The position numbers were made by a program, and so were the translations under genes. From NCBI RefSeq assembly GCF_035046485.1, contig NC_085138.1, forward strand, positions 14,573,329-14,637,328: DNA of 64,000 bases. Reading direction: 5' to 3'. Under the pieces are notes generated by a model. That model saw only the letters and a program-made list of their open reading frames with translations. It was not told where the DNA came from and searched no databases. This stretch comes from Aedes albopictus (taxonomy: Eukaryota > Arthropoda > Insecta > Diptera > Culicidae). Below, in pieces: positions 22,648-34,255 of the stretch; the stretch's first letter is position 1, and every line of letters starts with the position of its first letter.

Positions 22648-24035
22648 GGTAACTTTTTCGCAAAATCCACTCCAATTTGTCCATTTCTTACTCACGCCAG
22701 AATTTGTGAAGTCTAGCTTTTGGAGATGATTTTATGACCTTAAACACCTTAAAACATCTACCTCTTCTAGTTGTGGGCCACCATCTTGGATTTTAGGTCG
22801 CCATTTTGAATGCTTGGCCGACATCGTGGTTCAGTGGTTTCCATAGATAATTTCTGCATAAATTCCTACAACGATGCTAAAATTTACAAAATTCGGCACA
22901 GTTTAATGTGTCTCATTATAGAATTTGGTTCAGTTTATCGATGCTTGTCCAGATCACTAAAATGGCCGAAACTCCGAAGTGCCTTGACCGATCCACACTA
23001 TTTTCAATACCAAACAATGCGGTAAAATTCCGGTTCGATTCGAGTTATAATCCGTAAAATCGGCCAGTGGAGGTGGCATTGGTGGAATATTTTTTTATTT
23101 CGTAGTAAAATTTCTAAATGTCTTTTTGGAAAGTTTACAAAAAAATACAATGCCTAGGTGAATCTATTGAGCAAAAAAAAATTTTCAAATTTCTGGAAAT
23201 ATTTTAAAAAGTATTCTTGTAGAGATCTCTAAAAATACCTCAGCAGGTTAAAATTCCTCCACAAAAACTCGTGTAAAAAAATCTTAGTTATATGCTGATG
23301 TGATTATTGGAAGAGTCACAAGATAAATCACCAAAAAAGTGTCTAAAGTAGCTATAAACATCTCTGGATGAGTCCTTGGAGTGAACAATTGTAAAAACAA
23401 ACCTAGAAGAATTGTTGGAGAATTCTTTGGAAAAACTTTTGGAATATGTATCTCCGTGAAGCAAAAAAAAAATTTAAGAACACTGGAGAAATCTCTACAG
23501 AAATGTAAAGATCTAAGGTAGGGAAGGACAAATGAGTGCTTCTGGGTGTTGCCGCAAGTAGTGCGCAAGGTGGCTTGGAGTATAGTGAAACAACCGTCTG
23601 TTCTATGCCATATGTTGTACGCCTGGTATTTATTTTTGATACTAAACAAAGCTTTAACACCAATTTGGTAGCCATTTGTAATCTAAATAAAAAATGGCTA
23701 AATTTGACCGCGTGAAGAAAATTAGCTAAAACTTATTGTATAATTATTTATAGATTTGGCAAATATTTGAAGAAATAATCAAATCATTTGACACGAGCTG
23801 AACTACACAGTTTATATTATGGGTTATGCTCCAATCTACCCTAAAATCTCTTTTCCGGCTTTCTGTCGAAATCAAAAGAAGAAAAGTACCCTAAACGGGC
23901 AGTGGCAACTATATTGCCATCTAGTTTTTTGAGAGTTTCTTTCAAACAAAAATTGTTTTGTACATGTAATCATGTATATAATCATTTCCATAGTAGTATG
24001 CGTTGACAACTCTTCTAGTTTTCTCGGCCTTATAA
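22648..24035. other. AT-rich non-coding stretch
   Basis: No gene recognised. Around 22760-22830 there are short GGCCATCTTGGATTT-like blocks of the kind common in dispersed repeats. From 23200 to 23480 weak 12-bp array motifs recur. Confidence 0.4.
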
Positions 24036-24039
24036 AGAG

Positions 24040-24800
24040 TTAAAACGCATCTAGGAGATTTCAAAGAGTTTGTAGGGTTTGATGGAATTTCATGGGTCTC
24101 TAAGGATTTCAGGAGGTATTCATGAGCATTTCAGGGGTATTTTTTTGTCTCACAAGCGTTTCAAGGGATCTCTGGGGATTTAACGAGGGCTTCGAGAAGT
24201 TATTGGGGAACTCAGTGGATTTTCAGTGGCATTTTAGGGAGCCTACGAGAGTTTTGGAAGAATTCCAGGAATCTGGGGCGTTTCAAGGCATCGCAGAAAG
24301 ATTCAAGGACATTTCGAGGAGTCTAAGGCGATTTCGTAGGCTTTTCAGGAGATCCCGTGAAATTTTAGAGAGGACATTTCAGAGTGTCCTTGAAAGATTC
24401 TGGAGCATTTTTGGAGGTTTAAAGGGGTTTCAGGGTGTCTCAGGAGGTTTTAGAGGCTGTTCGGAAAGTTTTAGAAGGGGGTTTAACGATTCGTTTAAGA
24501 AGATCTTAGAAGGATTCAGGGGCGTTTTAAGGGCATCTCATGCAATCTCAGGGCGTTTCAGAGTATTCACGGAAGATTGAGGGAAGATTCAAAGGCTTGT
24601 AAGGATCGTTGTGAGTGGTTACAGGGTCATTTCAGGGGGGTTCAGGGGATTTTAAATGACATTTCAGGAGGTGTCTTGGCGTTTAAAGGGGGGGGGGGGG
24701 GGTGGTTCGCATATAAGATGTGTTTAATGAATTGTCAGGAAAATTCACGCGTATTTCTTGGAGTCTCAGGGGTGTTTTAGGGGGATTTCAGGTACAAACC
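24040..24800 (+). repeat. GGGATTTCAGGGG-type degenerate array
   Basis: Dense TTTCAGGGGT/TTTCAGGAGG variants at roughly 20-30 bp spacing, with a poly-G run near 24690. It yields a 152-residue open frame (24122-24580) rich in Phe, Arg and Ser, which I read as a repeat by-product. Confidence 0.7.
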
Positions 24801-25149
24801 TAGAGCTCCCTGAGACACTCTGAAACATTCTTCAAACTGGCTATAATTCCATATTAGTCTCCTCTTCGCTGCTTTGCTATTCATATAAAATAGTTATACG
24901 ACTACAAATAGTAAACCTGAACTCTGAAGGGATTTTCAAACAATGCTCAAAACCATTTAAAACCCCGTGGATTGCTTTCATTTTACACTAATTTAATTTA
25001 TTTAATTTAATTTATGCACGAAATTCCCTCTTTTCATGTCCCTATAATTATGCCCTGTAAACAATTAAAAATGAGCATAATATGCTCGTTTTTGGTTTAT
25101 GCGACCCCAGTTCATATCATTATAAATTGGTTCCAACACACATTTTAAG

Positions 25150-25345
25150 GTGAAAATTTACACATGTCCATGTTGCCCCTTACAGACTTGTACCAATTTG
25201 CTGATACGACTTAACGTACTGGAAAAAAACTTGAAAAACAGAAGACATAGAATGTGAAATTGTGAAAAATAAAATCGCATTTTGGTGGGATTTGAACCCA
25301 CGACTACGTATTCGCTAGACAGGCGCTTTAACCAATTAAGCCACA
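25150..25345 (-). mobile_element. tRNA-related SINE head, minus copy
   Basis: The minus strand reads TGTGGCTTAATTGGTTAAAG and TCGTGGGTTCAAATCCCACC, a good B-box with a paired T-arm, followed by AATGCGATTTT and an AT-rich body. No full acceptor stem pairs, so it is called SINE rather than tRNA. A plus copy lies 240 bp away. Confidence 0.65.
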
Positions 25346-25581
25346 GAATAAGTAACAATTCTGCGGAATAGAAAGACAAACTGACTTCAAGCCCGCACCA
25401 TGAACACTCCCATTTCCACAATTCCATCTCTCTTTCGCTTAGATGCCAACCTCTCAACATGCTCGCGGTTGTACCTTCTAATTATACAAGCGAGAGCGAA
25501 TTGTTTTTATAGTATCGAGACTTACTCTCGCATTCCGCATACCTGGGTACCGAACCGTATAAGTTGTCGGAGCCTGTTTAG

Positions 25582-25720
25582 CATGCGCTAGTTGGTTAAA
25601 GCGCCGGTCTAGCGAATACGGAGTTGTGAGTTTCGAATCCCACCAGAACGCGATTTTTTTTTACAATTTCATCTCTTAATTTTCCAAAGAATCTACATTA
25701 TGTGTCTTAAAATTTTAAAG
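25582..25720 (+). mobile_element. tRNA-related SINE head, plus copy
   Basis: Shares GTTGGTTAAAGCGCCGGTCT, TAGCGAATACGGAG and CGAATCCCACCAGAACGCGA with the inverse of 25150-25345, then ACAATTTCATCTC. Orientation is opposite to the nearby copy. Confidence 0.6.
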
Positions 25721-26104
25721 TATTGCCCAGCAATAATTTAATTCGTCATGTGTGCAAATTCCCGACACAATGCCTCATAAGACCCAAGTAAAAAGAAGTA
25801 GAATACCGATAACCAACCTCTCTAGTACTAGAAATCGAATTATTACACCAAATTTCCGTTTCAATTTCACTTCACTTTCGAGTTGATTTCAAAATTGGAT
25901 TTTACTTCTGCATAATGCAGCAAAAGCTGTTCAAATTATCAAATCAATTGTTTTTTTCCCGTCATTTTACCGACGAGATTTGTTTTCATTTATCCTCGCC
26001 TAGGAAGGGTACAAGTAAATGTGTGCGTGGATTTTCTGCAAACGAAACATCGTATTTCATCACCACATAGAAAGATTCCTTTGTTGCATTGTGATGGCGT
26101 ATTA

Positions 26105-26560
26105 GGATCTTGTGGGAAAAGATATTAAATGGAATATTTTGGTCGTTGTTCTTGAGCTACATCCACACCAATTTGAAAGTTTCTGCTCAATCGAACTTTG
26201 AATGCCTACATGATGTGATTTGGATTGCGAAGAATTTGACCGACTTTTTGAAAAAAAAGAACACTTACGGCCAATCATATTTTTTGACCATTCCATGTAC
26301 CATTATGTCACGTAGAGGGTGTGCCGGGAATTGAATTTGGTTTGTGTGCAAAATAGACATAGACTAGACGCAAACAGAATTCGATGGGACATTTTTTTAA
26401 GGAAAGTGTATTTTTTTCACAATATTTTTATATGATATAGAAGCTAATCTATGAAAAAGTGATTGATACCAAATTGGCTATGAGGTGTTAGGCGAGATTC
26501 AAGAATAAGTTCGATAACTATTGGTCGGTGCTTAGGTAGACGGGAATAAGATCATTTCTT
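26105..26560. repeat. Dispersed repeat, copy A
   Basis: Shares blocks in the same order with 45012-45250: GAGCTACATCCA / AAGCTACATCCA, GGATTGCG-AGAATTTGACC, and ATTGGTCGGTGCTTAG. Non-coding and AT-rich. Ends are not defined. Confidence 0.6.
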
Positions 26561-26798
26561 TGCCAGATAAGGTAATAAACTATAAGCATTCTTGCTTATC
26601 ACTAACCTTCGCCAGTGAGAGAAAAACGACCCCGACTTGTAGTTTTTTTGTATTGCTTCTCTACTATATTTCCCATATGTTGCAGTGCACAAACTAGTTT
26701 CGAAAGAAATGAACCGTAGAACTTGCCGTAAAATAGAACACACTGTATCCGCATTTCGTTCGATCCAATAAACTCTGTCTCTCAGCAGTCTAGCAAGT

Positions 26799-28331
26799 CC
26801 CAAGTAACAAAATTAATTTTATAATGCTTTTGAAGTATTCTTCAACACCTGTTCTTTAAAACCATGCATAAACCAAATTGCTCTTCAACACGACATCAAC
26901 TCAACCATAAACCCGCCATAAGACCAAAGAGGCCCATCCTGAGATGCTCTTGGAGAGTTGTTTTTAAATTTCTCTTAAAACTTGTTGTACTTGCCAAGTT
27001 GTCCTCAAGGCGAATTGCTCACTCCTTGTAGAATTCTTAAAGTGCACGATAAAACGATAATAAATTTGTCAGTGTTGTTGCTGATGCAGCTTTTATGTCG
27101 ACAGAAAAGTTTGGTGAATTAAATTGAAATTAAAAACACAATGAAAATGACACATTATTGTAATCGGGATTAATTTATTACACAAATTGGAAATATTTCC
27201 GTGGTGTAACAAGGATGCCAAATGCCAAGCGAAATTCATCGTATATATGTTGCAAGATACTTCCAAAAATTGCAACGCGCTTCCATTATAACGCACTAAT
27301 AAAATATTTAAAAATATTATTCCTGGTCATGCGAACATTGCTCATGAGTTTTCTCAACATGGCTTCCATTGTAATCAAGGCCGGTGGTCGGTCCATCATC
27401 GATGGTTTTAATCAACATCACCATAAGATCGTCTTAAATTTCTTTCAACTCATGCCAGAGCTAAAAGCATAACTCAAGAATACTAGGATTTATAACGTTC
27501 TCAATGCAGCCTGATTGGCCTCCACCCAGAACGCCTTAAATTTATTTCATCTTATGCAAGGGTAAGAAGTATTACTCAAGAGTACTCAGGTTTATAACGT
27601 TCTTGATATAGGTTTATGCTAACTCCGCCAAGAACGTCATAAAACATGTACGCCAAATTGTAAACAAACAATAAATTATCGCACCGCGGTGGATTTTGTG
27701 AATCTCGTCCGATGAATTTATTTATCAGCCCGGTACCGTTGCCAACCAGGCAGACCTTTTTCGATAACCGGCCTTGATGCGGTGCAGTGCCTCATTCCTC
27801 CGGTCAGCACTTCCAACAGGTAAGTAGTTGTTGATTTTGAAGATCGATGATTGGAACCCCGATTGCACGGGAAACGACGTCATAGATGACCATATCCACC
27901 TCATTTCGAATGCTGTAACCGGAGGAACTTGGCACTGCACCGCGTTGCGGTTGGGTTTCCGGGTAGGTGTTCTTGATTGGCAGCAATAATGGAACGATGA
28001 GAATCAAAATCTGATGCTTGAGTTTTTTCTTGTATTTTTCATGTACCAAACTGTTCTTATGCGAGAACAGTTACTCTTTATCAAGAACGGATGATTGAAG
28101 ATAACTACAAGAACCTTATAAAACTGAAAATAAGTTCAACAGTTCTTGTTGTGTTTATGGTTTTATGAACTGAACCTCAAGTATTCTTGGAGGTGTTTTT
28201 AAAACCACATATTGACGAAGAATAGTTGTGCTCAGCTGAGACTCCGATAAGATCAACTAGAATATGCAATGTTCCAATAAAACTATCATAAAAACAAATA
28301 AAACCAAATAGAATTAAAATTGTTACTTGGG
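26799..28331. mobile_element. 1.5-kb element with inverted ends CCCAAGTAACAA
   Basis: CCCAAGTAACAAAATTAATT at the left is matched inversely at the right (AATTAAAATTGTTACTTGGG, with small differences). GT flanks both sides and may be a 2-bp duplication. The interior shows AAGAATTCTTGNAGNTTTTA-like motifs repeating near both ends (about 26830-27010 and 27470-28240). A minus-strand open frame pair at 27725-28049 matches no family I know. Confidence 0.55.
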
Positions 28332-28800
28332 GTAAAACGGAAATCTACTTCAGTCTCCCAAATTCTACCGCGGATGACTCTTTAGTATTTATCACAAATT
28401 ACGTTTTATTCTGTACTTATCAGTAAGAAAAAGAATCAACCAAAATATGGACAAGTTCAGTTTTGGCAACAAGATTTTTGAAGATTTTGGAATCTTAGAT
28501 CCACTAGCGTACGCAGGGATCTTGCTTAGGGAGGGCACTGCAATGATGGTGCAAGATATGATCATGGTGCAAAATAGAATCATGGTGTTACACGCAATAT
28601 GAATTCCTAAGAAAGAGTTTCATCATGCTTTGGTGCTAACAGCGACAAGTACTACATATTGGTGTTCTGTTAAACGGTCCGGATGGGGATGATTTCAGGA
28701 CAACGCGAAATTTTAATAAGTAGTCATTATCTCGATCCTGATGAAATTTAATAAACATCCCTAATAAAAATGTATGATACACTGCTGATAGAGTGAATCT
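28330..28800. other. Non-coding stretch
   Basis: No gene recognised. There is a short local repeat at 28540-28590 (GATGGTGCAA, GATCATGGTGCAAAATAGAA). Confidence 0.35.
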
Positions 28801-28804
28801 CAGG

Positions 28805-29771
28805 AACGCTCCTGTGATTCCTCCAGGAATTTCTCCCAGAATGCCTTCAAGATTACATCCAGGGATTCCTCCAAGGATTCCTCCAAGAATTCCTTCATTA
28901 ATTCCTCCAAAAATTCTTCCAGGAATTTCTCTACGAATTCTTCCAGAAATTGCTTCCTGAATTCTACCAAAAATTCCACCAGAAGTTTCTTCAGAAATTC
29001 CTCTAATTCTTCCAGAAATTCCTCAGAGGATTACTTTTGAAATTCCTCTAATGATTTCTCAAGGAATTTCTCCTTATATTCCTCTAGGAAATCTCTTAGG
29101 AATTCCTGCTGCAATTCTAACAGGACTCCTCTAAAAATTTGTTCAGTAATTTCTTCAGGAATTCCTTTTGAAATTCCACCAGGAATTTCTGCAGGAGTTT
29201 TCCAGAGTTTTCGACAGGAATTGCATCAAGCATTCCTTTAGTAATGCCTCCAGGGATTCCTCCAGAAATTCCTTTAGGGATTTCCCCTAAATTTCATCCA
29301 GAGATTTCTCCTGGATGTATACCTTTAGGAACTCAACCAAGATTTTCTCCTGAAATTCCTCCAGGGTTTCCTTCAGGAAATACTCAAAGAATTCCAAAGG
29401 GATTTCTGGAGGAGTTCTTCCAAGGTTTCCATTAGGAATGCCTCCAGGGATTCCTCCCAAAAATTCTCCAGGAGTTCTCCTGGAATGCCTCCATAGATTC
29501 TTCTAGAAATCCCTCCAGGAATTCCTCCAGGGGTTTCTCCTGTAATCCTTCCAGAGATTCATCCTTTAGTTCATTTACACATTTCCTCATGAATTTCTCC
29601 TTAAATTCATGCAAGGGTTCCTCCAGATTTTTTTCCAGGGATTCCTGTAACTCGCAAGGGACTCATGCTGGAATTCCTTCACAGAATACTTAAGAAAATC
29701 CACCAGCGATTTCTCCAGGAATTTTCCAGAGCTTCCTCCAAAAATTCGCCAAAAAAAACATTAGGAATTTC
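28805..29771 (-). repeat. 12-bp array, reverse orientation (TCCAGGAATTCC)
   Basis: Same unit as at 10-14 kb but inverted in the window. It contains open frames on both strands, again explained by the stop-free period. It is interrupted by a MITE at 29776 and resumes after it. Confidence 0.85.
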
Positions 29772-29775
29772 TACA

Positions 29776-30021
29776 CTGCCGTAATTCTGCAAAGTGACGT
29801 AAGCGCCATTCAAAATGTCGATATTTTCTGGTATATTATATACAATATCTGGTGTAAAAATAACACTGTAGTATGCCTGATGTATTAGATTGCAAGATCT
29901 AGTCGTAATCTATCATCTATGGAAAGAAACATAGAGGATGAGCAACAGTTTTATGAATAATCACCAAAAAATTGGCCAAAACTATGAATGTCGCTTACGT
30001 CACTTTGCAGAATTACGGCAG
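29776..30021. mobile_element. 246-bp MITE with ~36-bp TIRs and TACA duplication
   Basis: The termini CTGCCGTAATTCTGCAAAGT and their inverse match for about 36 bp with one mismatch. TACA flanks both sides (29772-29775 and 30022-30025). It is inserted in the 12-bp array, giving the array a clean break. Ends and duplication type resemble the 77-bp hairpin at 16343-16419. Confidence 0.85.
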
Positions 30022-30025
30022 TACA

Positions 30026-30860
30026 GGGATTCCTCCATTGATTCCTCCTAAAAATCCTCCAGTAATTCTTCCTTCCACGGACTCTTCCAAAAATTCCTCC
30101 AAGGATTCCTCCAGAAATTCTTTCGGGAAATACTCCTGAAATTTTTCCATGGATAGCGCCAGGACTTCTTCCAGGATTTTTTCTCGGAATTCGTTCACAG
30201 ACTCCTCCAGGAATTTCTTCAAGAACTCCTCCAGCAATTTCTCCCTGGAATTTTTCAGAAATTCCTCCAGGAGTTGCTCTAGAAAGTCCTCCAAAAATGC
30301 CTCAAGGAATTGCTCTAAGGGTGTCTCCAGAGATTCCTCCAGAAATTCCTCTATTGGTTCTACCTGAATTTTTTTCAGGGTTTTCTCCAAGAAATCCTCC
30401 AGGAATTTCTCCACGGATTCCTCCAAAAAATCATGTAATTTCTCCCGGAATTCCTCGTGGAACTCCCCCACATGTTCGTTCAAGGATTCCATCAGAAATT
30501 TCTTTTGGAATTGCTCCACAGATTCATCGAAATATTCCTCCAAGAATTTCTTCATACATTCCTCAAAAAAATCCTTCAAAAATTCAGGAATGCCTCCGGG
30601 AGTTCCTCCAGACACTCCTTCAGACATTCCTTCAGGAATTGCTCATGAAAACCTAAAACTTTCTTCATATTTTTTCAAAAGAGGGAAATTCTTTAAAGGG
30701 ATTCATCCTGGAATTTCTTCATAGATTGCTTAAGAAATTCATTTAAGGATTCCAATAGAGATTTCTCCAGGAATTCCAGTGCTTCCTCCAGAAATTCTTC
30801 AAAGCATTCCTCTAGGGATTCCTTCATGGATTTTCTCTGAAAATCCGTGATCTAAAACGA
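30026..30860 (-). repeat. 12-bp array, reverse orientation, continued
   Basis: Continues the array after the MITE. A 204-codon minus frame (30013-30627) reads as repeated EFLEE-like heptad-type sequence. Because it begins inside the MITE end and follows the array period, I do not call it a gene. Confidence 0.85.
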
Positions 30861-30935
30861 CAAATATTTCATAAAGAGGGATTACCAAGTCTTAATTCCA
30901 TCTCAAACTCCCCATGGGTTTATCAGAATGGACCA

Positions 30936-31339
30936 AGGATGTTTCCGATCACCTGGCTATCATTTGACTCATGGATAACCATAGCTTAGTTCAGAAGCAT
31001 AATATTGAAATGAGGTGTTCGGCAAACTTGTAGATAAGGGTTTTTCCTGCAATTATCGCCAAGAATGCCATATCCTAACTCTCATATATACGGCGTGAGA
31101 GCGCTAGTAACATCTACTCATACTAAACGATCGAAAAATTCGATCGTTTAGTATGAGTAGGTGGTACTAACACTTGTACGCCGTAAATATAAGAGTTAGA
31201 ATATGGCATCCTTGATGATAATTGTAGGAAAAACAATAATCTACAAGTTTGACGAACATCACATTTCTATATTAGGCTTCTGAACTGAGATATAGACAAA
31301 TGAGTCAAATGATTGCCAGATGATCGAAAACATCCTTGG
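30936..31339. mobile_element. ~400-bp foldback element
   Basis: Arms of about 200 bp meet near 31135, where AAACGATCGAAAAATTCGAT forms the turn. Matching features include CCAAGGATGTTT at the outer ends, ATCATTTGACTCAT, and TACGGCGT near the centre. The arms are diverged by about 10-15% on inspection. No target duplication identified. Confidence 0.75.
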
Positions 31340-31344
31340 AATGG

Positions 31345-33260
31345 ACCATAGATCAAATCTGCTCTTCAAAACCTTGCTGTGTGCTTGCTAATGGTGTGTG
31401 CATGATGCATAAACTAGAATATGAATCCATCCTACTATTCTAATGCAGTTGGTTCAAAGTACCAATATTTTTTGATCGAACTCAATATCACCGAATAAAG
31501 AAAAAAATACTCAAAGAAATACTTAGAAACACCATTATATTTTTATTTATTAAATTATTAATTCAGTATTCAGCGTTAAATATATTATTTTAGTATTTAT
31601 TCTGTTACTTACATCAGTAAATATAAGAATGTCTTTACGAAAAAATATAATTTAAAGAGAATTTCTTTAACGAGTACAAAATTAAAATAGTCTACCATAT
31701 ACTTTATTGGAATTGTAAAAAAAAAACTTTCGATCACACATCATTCGATGAAACTCTCTGAAATCGGTTGCTTGCAGTAGAAGACACGTGCAAAGCTCAG
31801 CGAACACATATGCTTCGAACTGCTAGACAGCTATCTTCCATGCTGGCAGCATCAGTTGATGAGGAGGATCTGCCGCTCGTCGTAGGTAGATGTAGTCGTC
31901 GTCAATGACATCGTTTACTCTACGTCTCGCGTACCTACCTAGTTTGGATTCTTTTTCTCCAATTCTAGTCTCCAATCTCCGGTCTAGTCCGGATGGTCTA
32001 ACGACAACAGTCGCACCGGTAAGGCGAGGATGCAGCAGCAGAGCCAAAGACTTGCACCCACAGAATGCGGTGGGGAGAGGACGGGGGATGATTTGCCTTT
32101 TTTTTACCCCAAAATGCATTCGCAAAAAAAAAGCTCGTCGGATCTCGGATGACAGCTTTCGTTCATTCGCGCGCAGTTTTAATTTGAAATTCTGTTAAAT
32201 GTTTTTCTCCGACGACGTAGAACGTTCTGTATGTGTACCAGTTTCTAGTTCGGGTGTGCTTCTATCATCGGTTCCTATACTCTTCTGCACACTACTGCTG
32301 GAGCGATGTCCTTCCGAGGTGGCGGTGAGCGGGGGTGTGGCACCGAATGAAGAAAAAGGGAATTTTGCATTTTTATTGCAGAAATAAAATTGATGGGAAT
32401 ATTCCTGCGATGATGGGTTGTTGGATGCAAAACTGAGACGAGGACGACGACGACGACAACGACGTTGATGAGAGTCGGATCCTGTCAGCGAAGAATTCGA
32501 CTGAGTGTGTTATGCGCCAGACAGCAGTCCGCCAGTTAGAGGGACATATGGAGCTTGTCCAAAGGAAGCACAGAACAAAAAAAAAGTATTCGTCGTCGAC
32601 GTCCTCCGCATTCGCAGAATGTTGTCGATGCAATGCAAGAAAGTGCTTTCGTTTGCGCGCATCAACAGTTATCATCAGCCGATGTGAAGCGTAGTTTGCA
32701 TTGGGTTTGGTGGGTACTGCGGGAGGAAATGGGGTCTCTCCGAAGGGGTGGTGGTTAAAAATTCGCCATTTGAATTTAGTTTTGCTTGTGCATCGTTCGC
32801 GCATCGCGTTGTTGTTTGTCTAGATCAAAAGTATTTGCATTTTTAAATTTGCTGGCTGCTAGTTTTTTTTTCGTTGACTGGCATTGAAACAAGCGATGAC
32901 GTAGGGAGTACCATTCGAAAAATTCCCGGATACGTGCATCTTTCACCCAGTCCTTCGCTACGCTCCGGATGGCGTTGATAGCAAGAGATGTATGGTTTTC
33001 AGTTCATTGCTAAAAGATGAAAATCAACCCTGGATGCATCCTCACCAGACGGAACATCTCTTGGTTGCTGTACAAACATTCATTAAAAGCGAATTGGAAT
33101 GCACATTCGGAGGATCGTTGACTCAATTTCTGTTGACTGGGACGCGCTCGAGCGTATTAGCTTTCGTGGGTTGTCAAAAATACGAAAATAATTGATGCTT
33201 GAAAAATGAACCGAGGATATGTTCAGTTCGAAACAGCCTAGTATTTATAAGGTTGTACCT
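31345..33260. other. Non-coding stretch with GAC/GTC-rich patches
   Basis: The first 400 bp are AT-rich. From 31800 to 33200 composition is balanced and there are (GAC)n/(CGA)n patches near 32440-32465. No coherent coding exon. Possible promoter or 5' region of an unseen gene, but nothing decisive. Confidence 0.35.
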
Positions 33261-33261
33261 T

Positions 33262-33525
33262 AGGCAGCGTTGCCAGACGAGGACGATCGCGGAATGATCC
33301 CTCTAGAAGACTGCTAGAAGACAGTAGAATCAGCTATTAACGACATAGCCGAGAGCACCAACAGGTACATGGCAAGGAACAAATTACTCGACGAATCGTG
33401 CAGAGCGATTTTGGAGGAGAAGAACACAACACGGGCGTTAATGATGTATCATGGGACCAGGCAGAACATGGAACAACACAAACAGAAGCGGAAACAACAG
33501 ACTCGCCTCCTTCGGGAGACCTAAC
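33262..33525 (+). pseudogene. RTE-type LINE linker fragment
   Basis: Reads NKLLDESCRAILEEKNTTRA, then GTRQNMEQHKQKRKQQTRLL, the endonuclease-RT linker pattern of mosquito RTE-like LINEs and similar to 3030-3180. An in-frame stop lies near 33312. Truncated on both sides. Confidence 0.65.
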
Positions 33526-33927
33526 CTAACTCACCCGTTCACTCACTTTTTAGCTTACTCACACATCATTTTTTTGACTTAACTCACTACAATGCTCACT
33601 AGCTCATTCACTTACTCAAAAACTCACACATTTATTCACACATTCACTCATTAACAAGCTAACTCATTCACTAATTCACTAAATCACCAGTCCACTCACT
33701 CACTCGCTCATTCGCTCACTAGCTCACTAGCTTTTCGATTCACTTACTAATCTATATATCAATCCTCTACATTATTCACTAACCCACTACACCACTAGCA
33801 CACTAACTCACTAACTCATACACTTACCAACTAACTCACTTACTAACTACTTACTTACCAACTCATGCACTTACCAACTCACTCACTCATTGAAATATTA
33901 ATTCACTGCATCACTTACTTACCCACT
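33526..33927. repeat. ACTC-rich degenerate tetranucleotide repeat
   Basis: Variants of CTCACTCA/AACTCACT, with interspersed CACTTACT. The same composition resumes at 34212-34250, and briefly at 35001-35008 and 35371-35400, so later insertions divided one tract. Confidence 0.8.
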
Positions 33928-34211
33928 TTCTCTCTCTCTCTCTTCTTGGCGTAACGACCACACTGGGACAAAGCCTGCTTCTCAGCTTAGTGTTCTATGA
34001 GCACTTCCACAGTTATTAACTGAGAGCTTCCTCTGCCAATGACCATTTTGCATGTGTATATCGTGTGGCAGGCACGAAGATACTCTATGCCCAAGGAAGT
34101 CAAGGAAATTTCCTTTACGAAAAGATCCTGGACCGACCGGGAATCGAACCCGTCACCCTCAGCATGGTCATGCTGAATACCCGTGCGTTTACCGCCTCGG
34201 CTATATGGGCC
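33928..34211 (-). mobile_element. tRNA-derived SINE (Feilai-type pattern), minus copy
   Basis: Reverse copy of the family at 9583-9866, with the same tRNA-like head at its right end (inverse of GGCCCATATAGCCG) and a (TC)n tail at left. Flanked by the 9-bp duplication TTACCCACT (33919-33927 and 34212-34220), taken from the ACTC repeat. Confidence 0.9.
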
Positions 34212-34255
34212 TTACCCACTCTTACCACTCATTAGCTAACTCCTTTGCTAATACT

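Noticed and set aside
25265..25340. Possible tRNA gene (minus)
   Set aside because: Good B-box, but no full cloverleaf; a second similar copy with a shared non-tRNA tail indicates a SINE.
30013..30627. 204-codon EFLEE-rich minus frame, possible coiled-coil protein
   Set aside because: Follows the array period and runs into a MITE end at 30021; no independent evidence of coding.
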